Part shown: positions 51,316-59,649 of the stretch, piece after piece | How the letters are laid out: each line of letters opens with the position of its first letter | Position numbering within the stretch: position 1 is the stretch's first letter | Assembly: GCF_000454065.1 (NCBI RefSeq) | Contig: NZ_KE695652.1 | Location: forward strand, 147,291-211,290 | Origin: Brevibacillus thermoruber 423 | GTDB taxonomy: Bacteria > Bacillota > Bacilli > Brevibacillales > Brevibacillaceae | Length of the DNA stretch: 64,000 bases | Reading direction: 5' to 3' | The notes under the pieces: generated by a model | The model's input: only the letters and a program-made list of their open reading frames with translations | Databases searched by the model: none | What the model was told of the DNA's origin: nothing | Translations under genes and position numbers: made by a program

Positions 51316-51813
51316 TCACTCGTTCCACCACGTGACGGCCGTCCGGTAGGCGCGGGCAATTCCGTCGATCAGGTCGGTCTGGTTGGCGTCCACGAGATAC
51401 AGAGCGGGGCGGGACGACGATGGCGGGAGCGTTCCGATCACGTGTTCCCGGCACTGCTCCAGGGCGGCCCAGCGGTCACGTTCCTCGCCGGCAGAAGAGT
51501 CGAGCGAAAACGCGGCGACGCGGTCGGCGTAGAGATACGCGTGTTCGTTGTGACTGACGAATCCGACGTCGTCCAGGTGGGCGATTTCCGCTCCCTCGGG
51601 GAGCAGCCAGAGCGTAAATTCTTCGCCCAGCATCCCCGCTTTTTGCAAGAGGTCCCGCAAGGTGTCGCGTTCTTGCGGGCTTTCCACGATGAACAGTCGG
51701 CCGTCGCGGTCAAACACATTGACATGATCCCCGATTTTATGTATGACTTGAGCATAGAAGCCGGGCCGTTTGCCGGCCGGTACCTGCATGTCCACACCGT
51801 ACATGCGCTTCAT
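51316..51813 (-). CDS. Conserved hypothetical protein (165 aa)
   Basis: ATG 51813 lies nine bases after GGAG. The product has an alternating beta/alpha pattern (FYAQVIHKIGDHVNVFDRDGRLFIVESPQERDTLRDLLQKAG, SHNEHAYLYADRVAAFSLD) and no membrane segment. No family is recognised with confidence. It is divergent from the MBL-fold gene at 51878. Confidence 0.62.
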   Translation of the reverse strand: MKRMYGVDMQVPAGKRPGFYAQVIHKIGDHVNVFDRDGRLFIVESPQERDTLRDLLQKAGMLGEEFTLWLLPEGAEIAHLDDVGFVSHNEHAYLYADRVAAFSLDSSAGEERDRWAALEQCREHVIGTLPPSSSRPALYLVDANQTDLIDGIARAYRTAVTWWNE

Positions 51814-51877
51814 GAGTCTCACTCCGTTTCACGCTGGGTTTTACCCCTATCGTATCATAAAAAAAGGAGGTTCACCC

Positions 51878-52525
51878 ATGAACGAGCCGCAATTGACCAT
51901 CGAGAAGTACGTACTGGGGCCGTTTCAAACCAACGCCTACATTCTGACCAACCCGGCAAGCGGGGAGTCCATCGTCATCGACCCGGGGATGGAACCGGCA
52001 GCGCTCCTTCGCGCCCTGGAGGGAAAAAACGTCGTCGCCGTCCTGCTGACCCATGCCCATCTGGACCACATCGGCGGGCTGAATCAGGTGCGGGCCCTGA
52101 CCGGCGCACCGGTCTACATCCATCCGCTGGAGCAGAGCTGGCTGACCGATCCTGATCTAAATGGCTCGACCCGCTGGAACTTGTCGGAACCCATCGTCTG
52201 CGAGCCGGCCGAGCACGAACTGGCCGACGGGCAGACGCTGGAGCTGGCCGGATTGTCCATCCGGGTCCTGCACACGCCCGGACACTCGCCGGGGAGCTGC
52301 TCGTTTGTGGTGGGACCGCATTGCTTCGGCGGCGACGTCCTGTTCGCCCAAAGCATCGGACGGACGGACCTGCCGGGGGGAAGCTTCGAGACGCTGATGA
52401 TCAGCATCCAGGACAAATTGTTTGAACTGGATGACGACACGATCGTCTACCCGGGGCATGGTCCGAAAACCACGATCGAAGCGGAAAAGCTGTACAACCC
52501 GTATGTGACCGGCATGCTGCGGTAA
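51878..52525 (+). CDS. Metallo-beta-lactamase-fold hydrolase (YqgX-like)
   Basis: A 215-aa MBL-fold protein with the zinc motif THAHLDHIGG (about residue 59), PGHSPGSC (131), GGDVLF and PGHGPKTT (202). This pattern fits the glyoxalase II/YqgX group. B. subtilis yqgX lies beside yqgY, and a DUF2626 (YqgY-like) gene occurs 2.5 kb downstream, so orthology is likely. Substrate may be a hydroxyacyl-thiol ester such as S-lactoyl-bacillithiol. AAGGAGG precedes the ATG. Confidence 0.88.
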   Translation: MNEPQLTIEKYVLGPFQTNAYILTNPASGESIVIDPGMEPAALLRALEGKNVVAVLLTHAHLDHIGGLNQVRALTGAPVYIHPLEQSWLTDPDLNGSTRWNLSEPIVCEPAEHELADGQTLELAGLSIRVLHTPGHSPGSCSFVVGPHCFGGDVLFAQSIGRTDLPGGSFETLMISIQDKLFELDDDTIVYPGHGPKTTIEAEKLYNPYVTGMLR

Positions 52526-52595
52526 CCGTGATTCGCTGTCTCTCTGCCGCTTTCGCGGAAGACGGGCGCACACCTCATGTCGCGGCAGAATAAGG

Positions 52596-52625
52596 AAAAA
52601 GCCAGCTCAAGAAGCTGGCTTTTTT
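52596..52625. terminator. Bidirectional terminator
   Basis: AAAAAGCCAGCT pairs with AGCTGGCTTTTT around CAAGA. Confidence 0.92.
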
Positions 52626-52685
52626 CATTCGCTGACCGGGAATGGAAGGGCGGGAGCGTGTTTGGAACGGGCGGCCCGGCGGCGA

Positions 52686-53759
52686 TCACTGTTTCCCGAA
52701 ACCAAACGGCAGGTTGATCTTCAACTGCAGCTTCAACTCCTGGTTGGCCATCGTGATCCCCTGCACCTGGATGTTGGAGGAGATCAGCTCCGGGTAAAAT
52801 CCGAGGTCGTACGTTTTCTCCATTTCTTCAATCGTCGAGGCGGGCAGGGCGAACCCGTCATAGTACAGCTCGTTGATGTGAAATTTCAAGGCTTTCGGCG
52901 AAATCAGCTCGTACGTGCCGACCAGCCGCATGTGTACCTGGTCGTACGTGCCTTCCACGATCAACTGGTTGTTGTCAAAGGAAAAGTGCGCGTTTTTGAA
53001 CAGTTCGTCTTTGGACACCAGGAAGCGGTTAAACTCATCCTGCCGGATCGTCAGCGTGTGCGTGAACAGCCCGTCGGACTGGATGCGCTCCGGCGTTGCC
53101 AGCTCGGAAATCTGGAACATCACGCCGGACAGCTCGTTGAAAAACGTTTGAAAGGCGGGCAGTCCCCGCTCCCGCCAATCGGCGACGAGGTGGTCCATCA
53201 GCGCCTGGACGCTGGTCGGGTCGCTCAGCATCTGCACGTTTTTCTCCTTTTCCGCCTGGATCGCGAGCATGTCCGCCAACTGCTTCTCGTACTGCCGCCG
53301 CAGATTCTGGAGCAGCGTCAGCCGGTTTTGCCGCTCCGCCTGCATCGACGCCATCGCGGCCCGTTCCTTCTGAAACGATTCCAGCTTCACCAGGTCCCGT
53401 TCGTAGAGGATTTGCAGGAAATCGAACAACAACAGGAAATCATTGAAATTTTCCGTATCAAACAACAGCGTCAGCAGGTTGGCCCGCTCTCCCGTGTAGT
53501 ACGCTCTGGCGACGTCCCCGGCGTGTCGGCGCATCGCTTCCATCACCAGTTTTTTTCGCTGCAGATCCAGATCCAGTTGGGCGATCTCCCCGTTCAACCG
53601 GCTTTCCTCCTGTTTGATCAGCGTCAGTGTGCGCTCCAGTTCTTTTTGGGTAAAATGCTGCTGCAAGATCAACTGTTCCAGGGGCAATGGCTCTTCCGCC
53701 CGGGCTGTCGCGGTCAACGGCAGCGCCAGCAGCAGCAAGCAAAGCATGATTGTACGCAT
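52686..53759 (-). CDS. Secreted coiled-coil protein (357 aa)
   Basis: AAAGGTG lies five bases before ATG 53759. Residues 1-22 form a signal peptide ending ARA. A long coiled coil (about 28-185) follows, resembling the N-terminal regions of CwlO/PcsB-type wall-hydrolase regulators (ELERTLTLIKQEESRLNGEIAQLDLDLQRKK). The remaining 170 residues form an unassigned beta-rich domain ending LKLQLKINLPFGFGKQ. There is no NlpC/P60 or M23 catalytic domain. A structural or regulatory role at the envelope is possible. Confidence 0.72.
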   Translation of the reverse strand: MRTIMLCLLLLALPLTATARAEEPLPLEQLILQQHFTQKELERTLTLIKQEESRLNGEIAQLDLDLQRKKLVMEAMRRHAGDVARAYYTGERANLLTLLFDTENFNDFLLLFDFLQILYERDLVKLESFQKERAAMASMQAERQNRLTLLQNLRRQYEKQLADMLAIQAEKEKNVQMLSDPTSVQALMDHLVADWRERGLPAFQTFFNELSGVMFQISELATPERIQSDGLFTHTLTIRQDEFNRFLVSKDELFKNAHFSFDNNQLIVEGTYDQVHMRLVGTYELISPKALKFHINELYYDGFALPASTIEEMEKTYDLGFYPELISSNIQVQGITMANQELKLQLKINLPFGFGKQ

Positions 53760-53879
53760 GGCTTCACCTTTTGTTTTCGTGAGGTGGAGAAACGGACAAA
53801 ACATTTTCTCTCCACATTCTATGACTTCTTTTCGTATTATAGCCTTATACGGTTGAATTTGGATAGCGGGAGAACAGAG

Positions 53880-55001
53880 ATGACGATTACATCCATCATT
53901 CGGGACGAAATACGCAATCATCCGCGGCGGGCGATTCCGTTTGCGCGGTTCATGGAGCTGGCACTCTACCATCCGGAAGGCGGGTATTACACGTCGACGC
54001 GCCCCAAGGTGGGCAGGGACGGCGATTTTTTTACCAGCGCGACGGTTCATCCCGTCTTTGCCGAGACGTTGGCCGACGTGGTGGCCGAGATGTGGCGGAC
54101 GGGTGGCTGGACCTCCCCGGCGCTGGTGGAGATCGGCGGAGGAACGGGCGCGCTCTCTGGCCACATGCTTCGCCGTCTGCGCGAGACGGTGCCCGAGCTG
54201 TATCGGGACATGCGCCTCGTGCTGATCGAGACGAGCCCGTATCACCGGCAGCTTCAGGAGGAGGCGCTGCGCGGGGCAGAGGTGGAGAAGCGCTGGTATT
54301 CCAGTCTGCGGGAGGCGGCGGCAGCGGAAGGCGTCGAAGGGGTGATCCTCTCCAATGAGTGGCTCGACGCCTTTCCCGTGCATGTGGCGGAGAAGACGGC
54401 TGACGGCTGGCGGGAGGTGTGGGTGACGGAGGCAGACGGCGGATTTGCCGAGGTCCTCGGCGAAGTGACTCCCGCCCTGGCTGCGTGTCTGCGCGATGTG
54501 GACAAGTCGCTGCCGCGGGGAATGCGGATCGAGGTCAACTCGGCGATGGAGCAGACGGCCGCCGACGTGTCCCGCCTGCTGAGGCAGGGGTACGTGCTGA
54601 CCGTGGACTACGGGGATGTGCAGGAGGAGCTGTACCATCCCGCCCGGAAGCGGGGTACGCTGATGTGCTACCGCCGCCATCAGGCGCACGAAAATCCCTA
54701 CGTGCACGTGGGGGAGCAGGACATCACCGCCCACGTCAATTTTTCCGCATGGATGCGCGCAGGCGAGCGGGCGGGGCTGAAGACGCTCGCCTACATGCGG
54801 CAGGACCGCTTTTTGATCAAAAGCGGCCTGTTGGAAAAGGCGGTCGCCCATGCGGACACGGATCCGTTTACGAGTCAAGCGATGAAGCGGAACCGGGCGA
54901 TTCAACAGTTGATTTACCCGGGCGGCCTGGGCGGTCTCTTTCGCGTGCTGGTCCAGGCGAAAGGGATGCCGGACGGTGTGCCGCTCCGCTTTTTGCCCTA
55001 G
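53880..55001 (+). CDS. MidA/NDUFAF7-type SAM-dependent methyltransferase
   Basis: A 373-aa DUF185 protein. It opens FARFMELALYHPEGGYYTSTRPKVGRDGDFFTSATVHPVF, then has VEIGGGTGALSGHML (motif I, about residue 85), SNEWLDAFPVH (motif IV) and VDYGDVQEELY. The eukaryotic relative methylates an arginine of complex I subunit NDUFS2; bacterial targets are unknown. GGGAG precedes ATG 53880. It is divergent from the coiled-coil gene and ends at a bidirectional terminator. Confidence 0.88.
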   Translation: MTITSIIRDEIRNHPRRAIPFARFMELALYHPEGGYYTSTRPKVGRDGDFFTSATVHPVFAETLADVVAEMWRTGGWTSPALVEIGGGTGALSGHMLRRLRETVPELYRDMRLVLIETSPYHRQLQEEALRGAEVEKRWYSSLREAAAAEGVEGVILSNEWLDAFPVHVAEKTADGWREVWVTEADGGFAEVLGEVTPALAACLRDVDKSLPRGMRIEVNSAMEQTAADVSRLLRQGYVLTVDYGDVQEELYHPARKRGTLMCYRRHQAHENPYVHVGEQDITAHVNFSAWMRAGERAGLKTLAYMRQDRFLIKSGLLEKAVAHADTDPFTSQAMKRNRAIQQLIYPGGLGGLFRVLVQAKGMPDGVPLRFLP

Positions 55002-55017
55002 CATACCACGGGGAAAC

Positions 55018-55051
55018 AAAAAAAAGATGCTCACGGTGAGCATCTTTTTTT
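55018..55051. terminator. Bidirectional terminator
   Basis: AAAAAAAGATGCTCA pairs with TGAGCATCTTTTTTT; its right edge overlaps the DUF2626 stop codon. Confidence 0.93.
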
Positions 55052-55316
55052 ACATGATCATGTTCAGCATGGAGTGCTCTTGCGGACCCACCGGCATGAC
55101 GAAGAACGTGTAATAGGTGAAGCCCACGAAAGAGACAAACATAAAACAGAAGAAAATGTTCAAGTACACCCGTTCTGTCAGATTCATGTAGCTGAGTGAT
55201 ACGAAGAAGGCGGTCAGTCCGAAAAACAAGAGAGCCATCGGGTACAGGTGCCCCCAGAACGCCATCAGCGCGATCGCCAGCGTCCAGAAGCCGAGTACGC
55301 GATACATGCGATCCAT
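55050..55316 (-). CDS. DUF2626 (YqgY-like) membrane protein
   Basis: An 88-aa protein with two or three membrane helices and the YqgY pattern MDRMYRVLGFWTLAIALMAFWG, ALLFFGLTAFFVSLSYM and VGFTYYTFF. The family is limited to Bacillales and has no known function. AAGGAGG precedes the ATG. Location near an MBL hydrolase and an Spx-like gene parallels B. subtilis yqgX-yqgY-yqgZ. Confidence 0.88.
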   Translation of the reverse strand: MDRMYRVLGFWTLAIALMAFWGHLYPMALLFFGLTAFFVSLSYMNLTERVYLNIFFCFMFVSFVGFTYYTFFVMPVGPQEHSMLNMIM

Positions 55317-55524
55317 CTGTTTCCCTCCTTTTTCCAGCGATTCGGCAAGATTTACAAGATTCCTTCCCCATTATAAAGGACAGGAAGAGGCCTGTAAACG
55401 GGAAGGTATGACGGTTTTTTGACGCAGCCGTTCCCATGCATCCGGCCCGCGTCCCGCATACCTGACCCGCCGGATGCGGGCTGAACCGATGCCGACCGAG
55501 CCGTGTTGGGGCGATTCGTCGACG

Positions 55525-56229
55525 TCATCGGGGGAAACGGACCACGGTATAGGTGCAGGACCTGCAGCCTTTGAGCATGGACTCGTCTTCCTGTAATTCA
55601 ATGTGTCCAAAATAGGTTTCAAATATCCCCGCCAACAGGGCGTTGTGCATCTTGCAGACGGAGCTGGGGAAACGCTTGGCCGTCTCGGAAAACGTGCAGT
55701 TGTACACCCGGAAGCGCAGACTTCCGTCCGGCAGCGGTTCGATTTCCGGTTTGAGTCCCTGCGCCACCACGAGCCGGTGGATGTGGGACAACTTCTCTTC
55801 CAGCGTAGCGTTTTCCATGTCGATCGGCACTTCCGCCATCGCCCGTTTGGCCATTTCCGTTCCCATGCGGTGTCCCATTTTTACGAGGGCGACTTCCCCC
55901 GCCTCTCCCAGGGAAAGCAGGCTTTCGATGGCGATGTCGGCCAGGAGCCGGTAATCGCGAGGAGGAAATTGCAGGCTGACCACCTGATCGGAAAGCGCGT
56001 ACAAACGGCTGGGACGCCCTCCCTTGCCGCTTTTGTCGGAGTAGGAGGTAAGCAGATGGACGTCTTCCAGCTTGGTCAGATGCAGCCGGGCCACGTTCGG
56101 ATGGATGGAAAACTGCTCGGCCACGGCCTGTACGGTGACAGGCTCTTTGCTGTTGGAAACAAACTGGTAAATGGAAAAACGGGTGGAATCAGCCAAGGCG
56201 CTTGTTAACTTTTGAGCGTCGCAATCCAC
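55525..56229 (-). CDS. Winged-helix regulator with C-terminal cysteine motif
   Basis: A 234-aa protein with an ArsR/DeoR-like helix-turn-helix at about 12-75 (ALADSTRFSIYQFV, VQAVAEQFSIHPNVARLHLTKLEDVHLL). The C-terminal half is sensor-like, with a cysteine set (YNCTF ... SSVCKMHNALLAGIF ... LKGCRSCTYTV). Arrangement resembles SufR-type iron-sulfur regulators, but a cofactor is inferred only. GTG 56229 follows AAGGGGGG by six bases, while the longer frame to 56346 has no site. It is divergent from the Spx-like gene and may control it or itself. Confidence 0.75.
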   Translation of the reverse strand: MDCDAQKLTSALADSTRFSIYQFVSNSKEPVTVQAVAEQFSIHPNVARLHLTKLEDVHLLTSYSDKSGKGGRPSRLYALSDQVVSLQFPPRDYRLLADIAIESLLSLGEAGEVALVKMGHRMGTEMAKRAMAEVPIDMENATLEEKLSHIHRLVVAQGLKPEIEPLPDGSLRFRVYNCTFSETAKRFPSSVCKMHNALLAGIFETYFGHIELQEDESMLKGCRSCTYTVVRFPR

Positions 56230-56339
56230 GCTGGTCCCCCCTTTCACAGTACAAATCACCATTAGTTTAGCCGATTTTCGCGCGGTTGTTAAGGTTGGAG
56301 TGTGCCGTGCGTTCGTCGTATTTTTTAAATTTAATACTA

Positions 56340-56369
56340 TTGACATAGTGTTAACACCGCATTTATAAT
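56340..56369 (+). promoter_or_regulatory. Promoter of the Spx-like gene with palindrome in the spacer
   Basis: TTGACA (56340-56345), 18-base spacer, TATAAT (56364-56369). The spacer holds the perfect palindrome GTGTTAACAC (56348-56357), a possible operator. A second TATAAT at 56412-56417 may be another start. Confidence 0.75.
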
Positions 56370-56446
56370 CCGAAGTAGAAAAGGTTTTTTTATTAGCTAA
56401 CTTTTATATAGTATAATGAACATAGAGCGAGATGGAGGGGAACACA

Positions 56447-56824
56447 ATGGCGGTTGCTGAACGTACTCGTACACAAAAACTGACGTTTTTCACCTACCCG
56501 AGCTGTACATCCTGTCGCAAGGCCAAGGCGTGGCTGGCGGAACACGGGGTAAAATACGAGGAGCGGCATTTGTTTAAAAATCCGCCGACGCCCGAAGAAC
56601 TGATGGAGATCATCAAAAAGACCACCAACGGGCTGGACGAAATCCTGTCCACGCGCAGCCAGCGATTCAAAAACCTGGAAGTGGACATCAACGAAATGAC
56701 GGTCAGCGAGCTTTTGGAGATGCTGAGCGAAGAGCCGCAGCTCCTGAAGCGGCCGATTCTGACCGACGGGGAAAACATCATCATCGGGTATAACCAGTCG
56801 GCCATGCAAAAACTGCTGGCCTAA
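56447..56824 (+). CDS. Spx/MgsR-family RNA polymerase-binding regulator
   Basis: A 125-aa ArsC-fold protein with the redox switch CTSC in FFTYPSCTSCRKAKAWLAEHG, then YEERHLFKNPPTPEEL, DEILSTRSQRFKNL and LLKRPILTDGENIIIGYNQ. These agree better with Spx than with the MgsR branch, though gene order (beside YqgX- and YqgY-like genes) points to the yqgZ/mgsR place. Such proteins bind the RNA polymerase alpha subunit and alter transcription in disulfide or other stress. GGAGGGG precedes ATG 56447. A folded RNA element follows directly. Confidence 0.87.
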   Translation: MAVAERTRTQKLTFFTYPSCTSCRKAKAWLAEHGVKYEERHLFKNPPTPEELMEIIKKTTNGLDEILSTRSQRFKNLEVDINEMTVSELLEMLSEEPQLLKRPILTDGENIIIGYNQSAMQKLLA

Positions 56825-56830
56825 GCGAAC

Positions 56831-57134
56831 GAGGAGGGAACGCCCCTCCTCTCAGACTGAAGACAAACCGATTGTATCGGAGGAGAAGCATGTTTCCAGG
56901 CAGAGCGACTTGTGAGCCCTACCGAGCGGAGCAGCGAGTTGCGGGAAAAAGGAGCGCCACTTCTGAATGGGCTGCGCAGCGTTGCGGCTTTGGCGCTCCC
57001 CCGCAAATCGGTGCGGAGCGGGCAGTCTATGCTCCATTGCTGGGCGAGCACGGAGCGGATGCCGGAAACGTGCTTCTCCCCCAGCAGCTGCGTTGTCAGC
57101 ACACGGAGAGGAGGGAAAACCCCTCCTCTTTTTT
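56831..57134 (+). ncRNA. Strongly folded RNA element of unknown class
   Basis: GGAGAAGCATGTTTCC (56882-56897) pairs with GGAAACGTGCTTCTCC (57064-57079) at 16 positions (one G-U), extended by GGC/GCC. Inside are GACT/AGTC, GCCC/GGGC, ACCGA/TCGGT, TTGCGGG/CCCGCAA and GGAGCGCC/GGCGCTCC in one arm (56907-57027), and GCTCC/GGAGC in another (57031-57056), a three-way junction. Flanking hairpins GAGGAGGG/CCCTCCTC occur at both ends (56831-56851, 57108-57128), and the second is a terminator. It could be a leader switch for the gene at 57292, an spx 3' UTR, an independent RNA or a mobile hairpin repeat. Confidence 0.6.
57108..57134 (+). terminator. Terminator ending the folded element
   Basis: GAGGAGGG (57108-57115) pairs with CCCTCCTC (57121-57128), followed by six T. 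Confidence 0.92.
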
Positions 57135-57291
57135 CGTTGGGCGGGCGGGATTACAATGAAGGAAAGCAGTTCGCGAAGTCTGCTCGAAGAAGCGGGCTTC
57201 TTCGTTGGCAAAAACGTTTGGCCTGCCGGGACGGGGCGTTCAGCTCGGGTGCTGCTCCGCTCTGGAAAAACGGTGAAAGGGATGGGGAAGG

Positions 57292-58050
57292 ATGGAAACG
57301 ATCTTGTTGGAAAAACGGGCGGGGGTGGCCTTCATCACGCTGAACAGGCCCCACGTCCGCAACGCGATCAGCCTGGAGATGGCGGATGAACTGCGCCAGG
57401 CGGTGAGTGAGTGCGAGGAGGACGACGCGGTCAAGGTCCTGGTCTTTACCGGCATGGGCGACAGTTTCGTCTCCGGCGGCGACCTGCGGCAGTTCATGCA
57501 GGCCCGGGGGAGGGAACAGGCGCAGCCGATTCTCGACCGCGTGGCCGGGCTGCTCGGCGCGATCGACGGCTGCAGCAAACCGACCATTGCGATGATTAAC
57601 GGACACGCCATCGGGGGCGGCTGCGAGTTTGCCGTCTCCTGTCACTTTCGCTTCGCCGCCGAGACGGCCATGCTCGGCTTTGTCCAGATCGGCCTCTCCA
57701 TCACGACCGGATGGGGCGGAGGGTCGCGCTTGCTGGACAAGCTGCCGGAGTCCAAGGCGCTGGCGCTCCTGCTGACGGGAAAGCGGATCAGCGCGCGGGA
57801 AGCGGAGCGCTGCGGGCTGGTGGACGCGGTGTATCCCCCGGATCGCCTGCGCGAGGAGACGGAACGCTTCGCCGCCGAGATCGCCGCTCAGCCGCTCGCC
57901 GGCATCCGGGCGTACCTGCAGCTTTTGCGCTGGAAGCGGGACGGATTGAGCCTGGACGAGCGCATCCGCAGCGAGGTCAGCCAGTGCGCCGGATTGTGGG
58001 GCAGCGACGATCACGTTCGCGCGGTGCAGCGGTTTCTACGGAAAAACTAG
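57292..58050 (+). CDS. Enoyl-CoA hydratase/isomerase family protein
   Basis: A 252-aa crotonase-fold protein (ITLNRPHVRNAISLEMADEL, SFVSGGDLRQFM for the CoA/oxyanion region, MINGHAIGGGCEFAVSCHFRFAAETAMLGF, GLSITTGWGGGSRLLDKL). The usual catalytic glutamates of hydratases are replaced around ITTGWGGG, so it may be an isomerase or another crotonase. GGGGAAGG precedes the ATG. It stands 150 bases after the terminator of the folded RNA element and lies apart from the acyl-CoA operon at 59.6 kb. Confidence 0.85.
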   Translation: METILLEKRAGVAFITLNRPHVRNAISLEMADELRQAVSECEEDDAVKVLVFTGMGDSFVSGGDLRQFMQARGREQAQPILDRVAGLLGAIDGCSKPTIAMINGHAIGGGCEFAVSCHFRFAAETAMLGFVQIGLSITTGWGGGSRLLDKLPESKALALLLTGKRISAREAERCGLVDAVYPPDRLREETERFAAEIAAQPLAGIRAYLQLLRWKRDGLSLDERIRSEVSQCAGLWGSDDHVRAVQRFLRKN

Positions 58051-58197
58051 CGGCGTGACCTCCGGGGGGCCCTCCCGTTTAAACCCTTTCGTGTCTGGAC
58101 ATACTTTTTCTAGTAGAAAGCGATTCTACCAGAGTAGGAAAAAGCATAGGATGAATTACATCATCATCCTTTAAAGGTAACGGGAGGGACATCATCC

Positions 58198-58830
58198 ATG
58201 GTAGCTTCCAGACAAGATGCATGGACGGAAGACGACGATCTGGTGCTGGCGGAAGTCACCTTACGCCATATTCGCGAGGGCGGGACACAGCTCGCCGCAT
58301 TTGAAGAAGTGGGGCAGCGGCTGGGCCGCACGGCCGCTGCCTGCGGGTTTCGCTGGAACAGCTGCGTGCGCAAGCGGTACGACGCGGCGATCGCGATCGC
58401 CAAGAACCAGCGGCAGCAGTTGAAAAAAATGGGCCGGCTGAACGCGCAAAACACCGGGCTCGACTCGGCCGCGTACGCGACCAAGCGGGGGAGCCACATC
58501 CAGCAGGGAGAGGGCGCGGCGGAAGCGGACGACGAGCAGCACATCGAAGCCGTCATCCGGCTCTTGGCCAACCAGAAGGACATTGTGCGCCGATTGAAGC
58601 AGTTGGAACAAGAATTGGAAGGAAAGAGTGCGGAGATAAAAGAATTGAAAGAGGCCAACGACCGGATGAAACAAGAGCTGGAGCAGGTGCGGGGGGTCAA
58701 CGAGGACTACAAGGCGCTCGTGCAGATCATGGACCGCGCCCGCAAGCTCGCTTTCCTGCAGGAAGAGGAGGCGCCCAAGGCGATTTTCAAAATGGATGAA
58801 AACGGCAACCTGGAGCGCGTGGAAAAGTGA
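58198..58830 (+). CDS. RsfA-family prespore transcriptional regulator (YlbO-like)
   Basis: A 210-aa protein with an N-terminal Myb/SANT-like DNA-binding domain (DAWTEDDDLVLAEVTLRHIREGGTQLAAFEEVGQRLGRTAAACGFRWNSCVRKRY), a middle linker and a long coiled coil (140-185). This is the RsfA/YlbO layout. RsfA adjusts sigma-F/sigma-G gene expression in the forespore. The next gene is YlbP-like, as in B. subtilis ylbO-ylbP, so this is probably the YlbO orthologue. GGGAGGGA precedes the ATG. Confidence 0.9.
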   Translation: MVASRQDAWTEDDDLVLAEVTLRHIREGGTQLAAFEEVGQRLGRTAAACGFRWNSCVRKRYDAAIAIAKNQRQQLKKMGRLNAQNTGLDSAAYATKRGSHIQQGEGAAEADDEQHIEAVIRLLANQKDIVRRLKQLEQELEGKSAEIKELKEANDRMKQELEQVRGVNEDYKALVQIMDRARKLAFLQEEEAPKAIFKMDENGNLERVEK

Positions 58831-58847
58831 GTGCAAATCGTGCCAAC

Positions 58848-58880
58848 AAAAAAGAAGCGGACGAAACCGCTTCTTTTGTT
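58848..58880. terminator. Terminator after the rsfA-like gene
   Basis: AAAAGAAGCGG pairs with CCGCTTCTTTT, with A and T runs on both sides. Confidence 0.9.
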
Positions 58881-58908
58881 TTCGACGCGATGGACGGCGC
58901 GAATGCCC

Positions 58909-59376
58909 TCAGTCCTGCAGGCCGACACCTTCGGGCAGCCAGACGTACGGGTTCTCGCCGCGGTCGCGGATCGGGTTGTACTTGACCGGCGTGAAGCCCA
59001 TTTTCAGCCAGAATTGGTCGGCGCGACAGCGGGAGTTGGTCTTGATGGGCGCACCAAAGCTCTTGGCGTGGTTGACCAGAGCAGTGCCGTAATCCTTGCC
59101 GCGGTAATCGGGCAGCACTTCCAGTTTCCACAATTCGTAATAGTCTTGAGCCGGTTTGAAATAGCGGTCGTACTTGCCGTCGATCTTGTACAGGCTCATC
59201 CGCGCCACCAGCAGATCGTTGTCGTAGATCCCGTAAAAAGGAGATTCCGAATCGTTCTCCACGATGTTCGCCTCCAGGTCTTCCTTCATGGAAAGCTCCT
59301 CCAGGCCAAATTCGCGGAATTTTTGAAACTCCTCCAGGGTCTTGTAATTGATCCGTAAACGTTTTACTTCATACAT
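58909..59376 (-). CDS. GNAT N-acetyltransferase, YlbP-like
   Basis: A 155-aa acetyltransferase of the YlbP family: MYEVKRLRINYKTLEEFQKFREFG, SPFYGIYDNDLLVARMSLYKID, LEVLPDYRGKDYGTALVNHAKS (acetyl-CoA P-loop region) and FWLKMGFTPV. GAGGAGTGG precedes the ATG. Its position converging on the RsfA-like gene corresponds to ylbO-ylbP in B. subtilis. Substrate unknown. Confidence 0.9.
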   Translation of the reverse strand: MYEVKRLRINYKTLEEFQKFREFGLEELSMKEDLEANIVENDSESPFYGIYDNDLLVARMSLYKIDGKYDRYFKPAQDYYELWKLEVLPDYRGKDYGTALVNHAKSFGAPIKTNSRCRADQFWLKMGFTPVKYNPIRDRGENPYVWLPEGVGLQD

Positions 59377-59649
59377 CGCTTGCCACTCCTCTCACGCGCA
59401 TTGCCTAACCTCCATGGCCTACCTTCATTATACACCAAAAACCTCCTCCCCGAGCGATTTTCTCGCGTTGATTTCGAGGGAGCTCCAGGAAATGGATTCG
59501 CTCTCATGGAAGAAATTTAAATTTCAGCTAGAACTATGGACGGTCTCATGGCAAAATAGAGAGTAGCAAAACAATTTCGAACAATCGCCCCGCATGCGTT
59601 GAAAGCGGTTTCGAGCAGCGGACGATTGGTCGCGGAAAGGAGCGTTGCC

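Noticed and set aside
52662-55001. Very long plus-strand frame running antisense through the coiled-coil gene
   Set aside because: It joins the antisense of 52686-53759 to the real MidA-type gene; GC-rich DNA leaves such frames open. The real start at 53880 has a ribosome site and family N-terminus.
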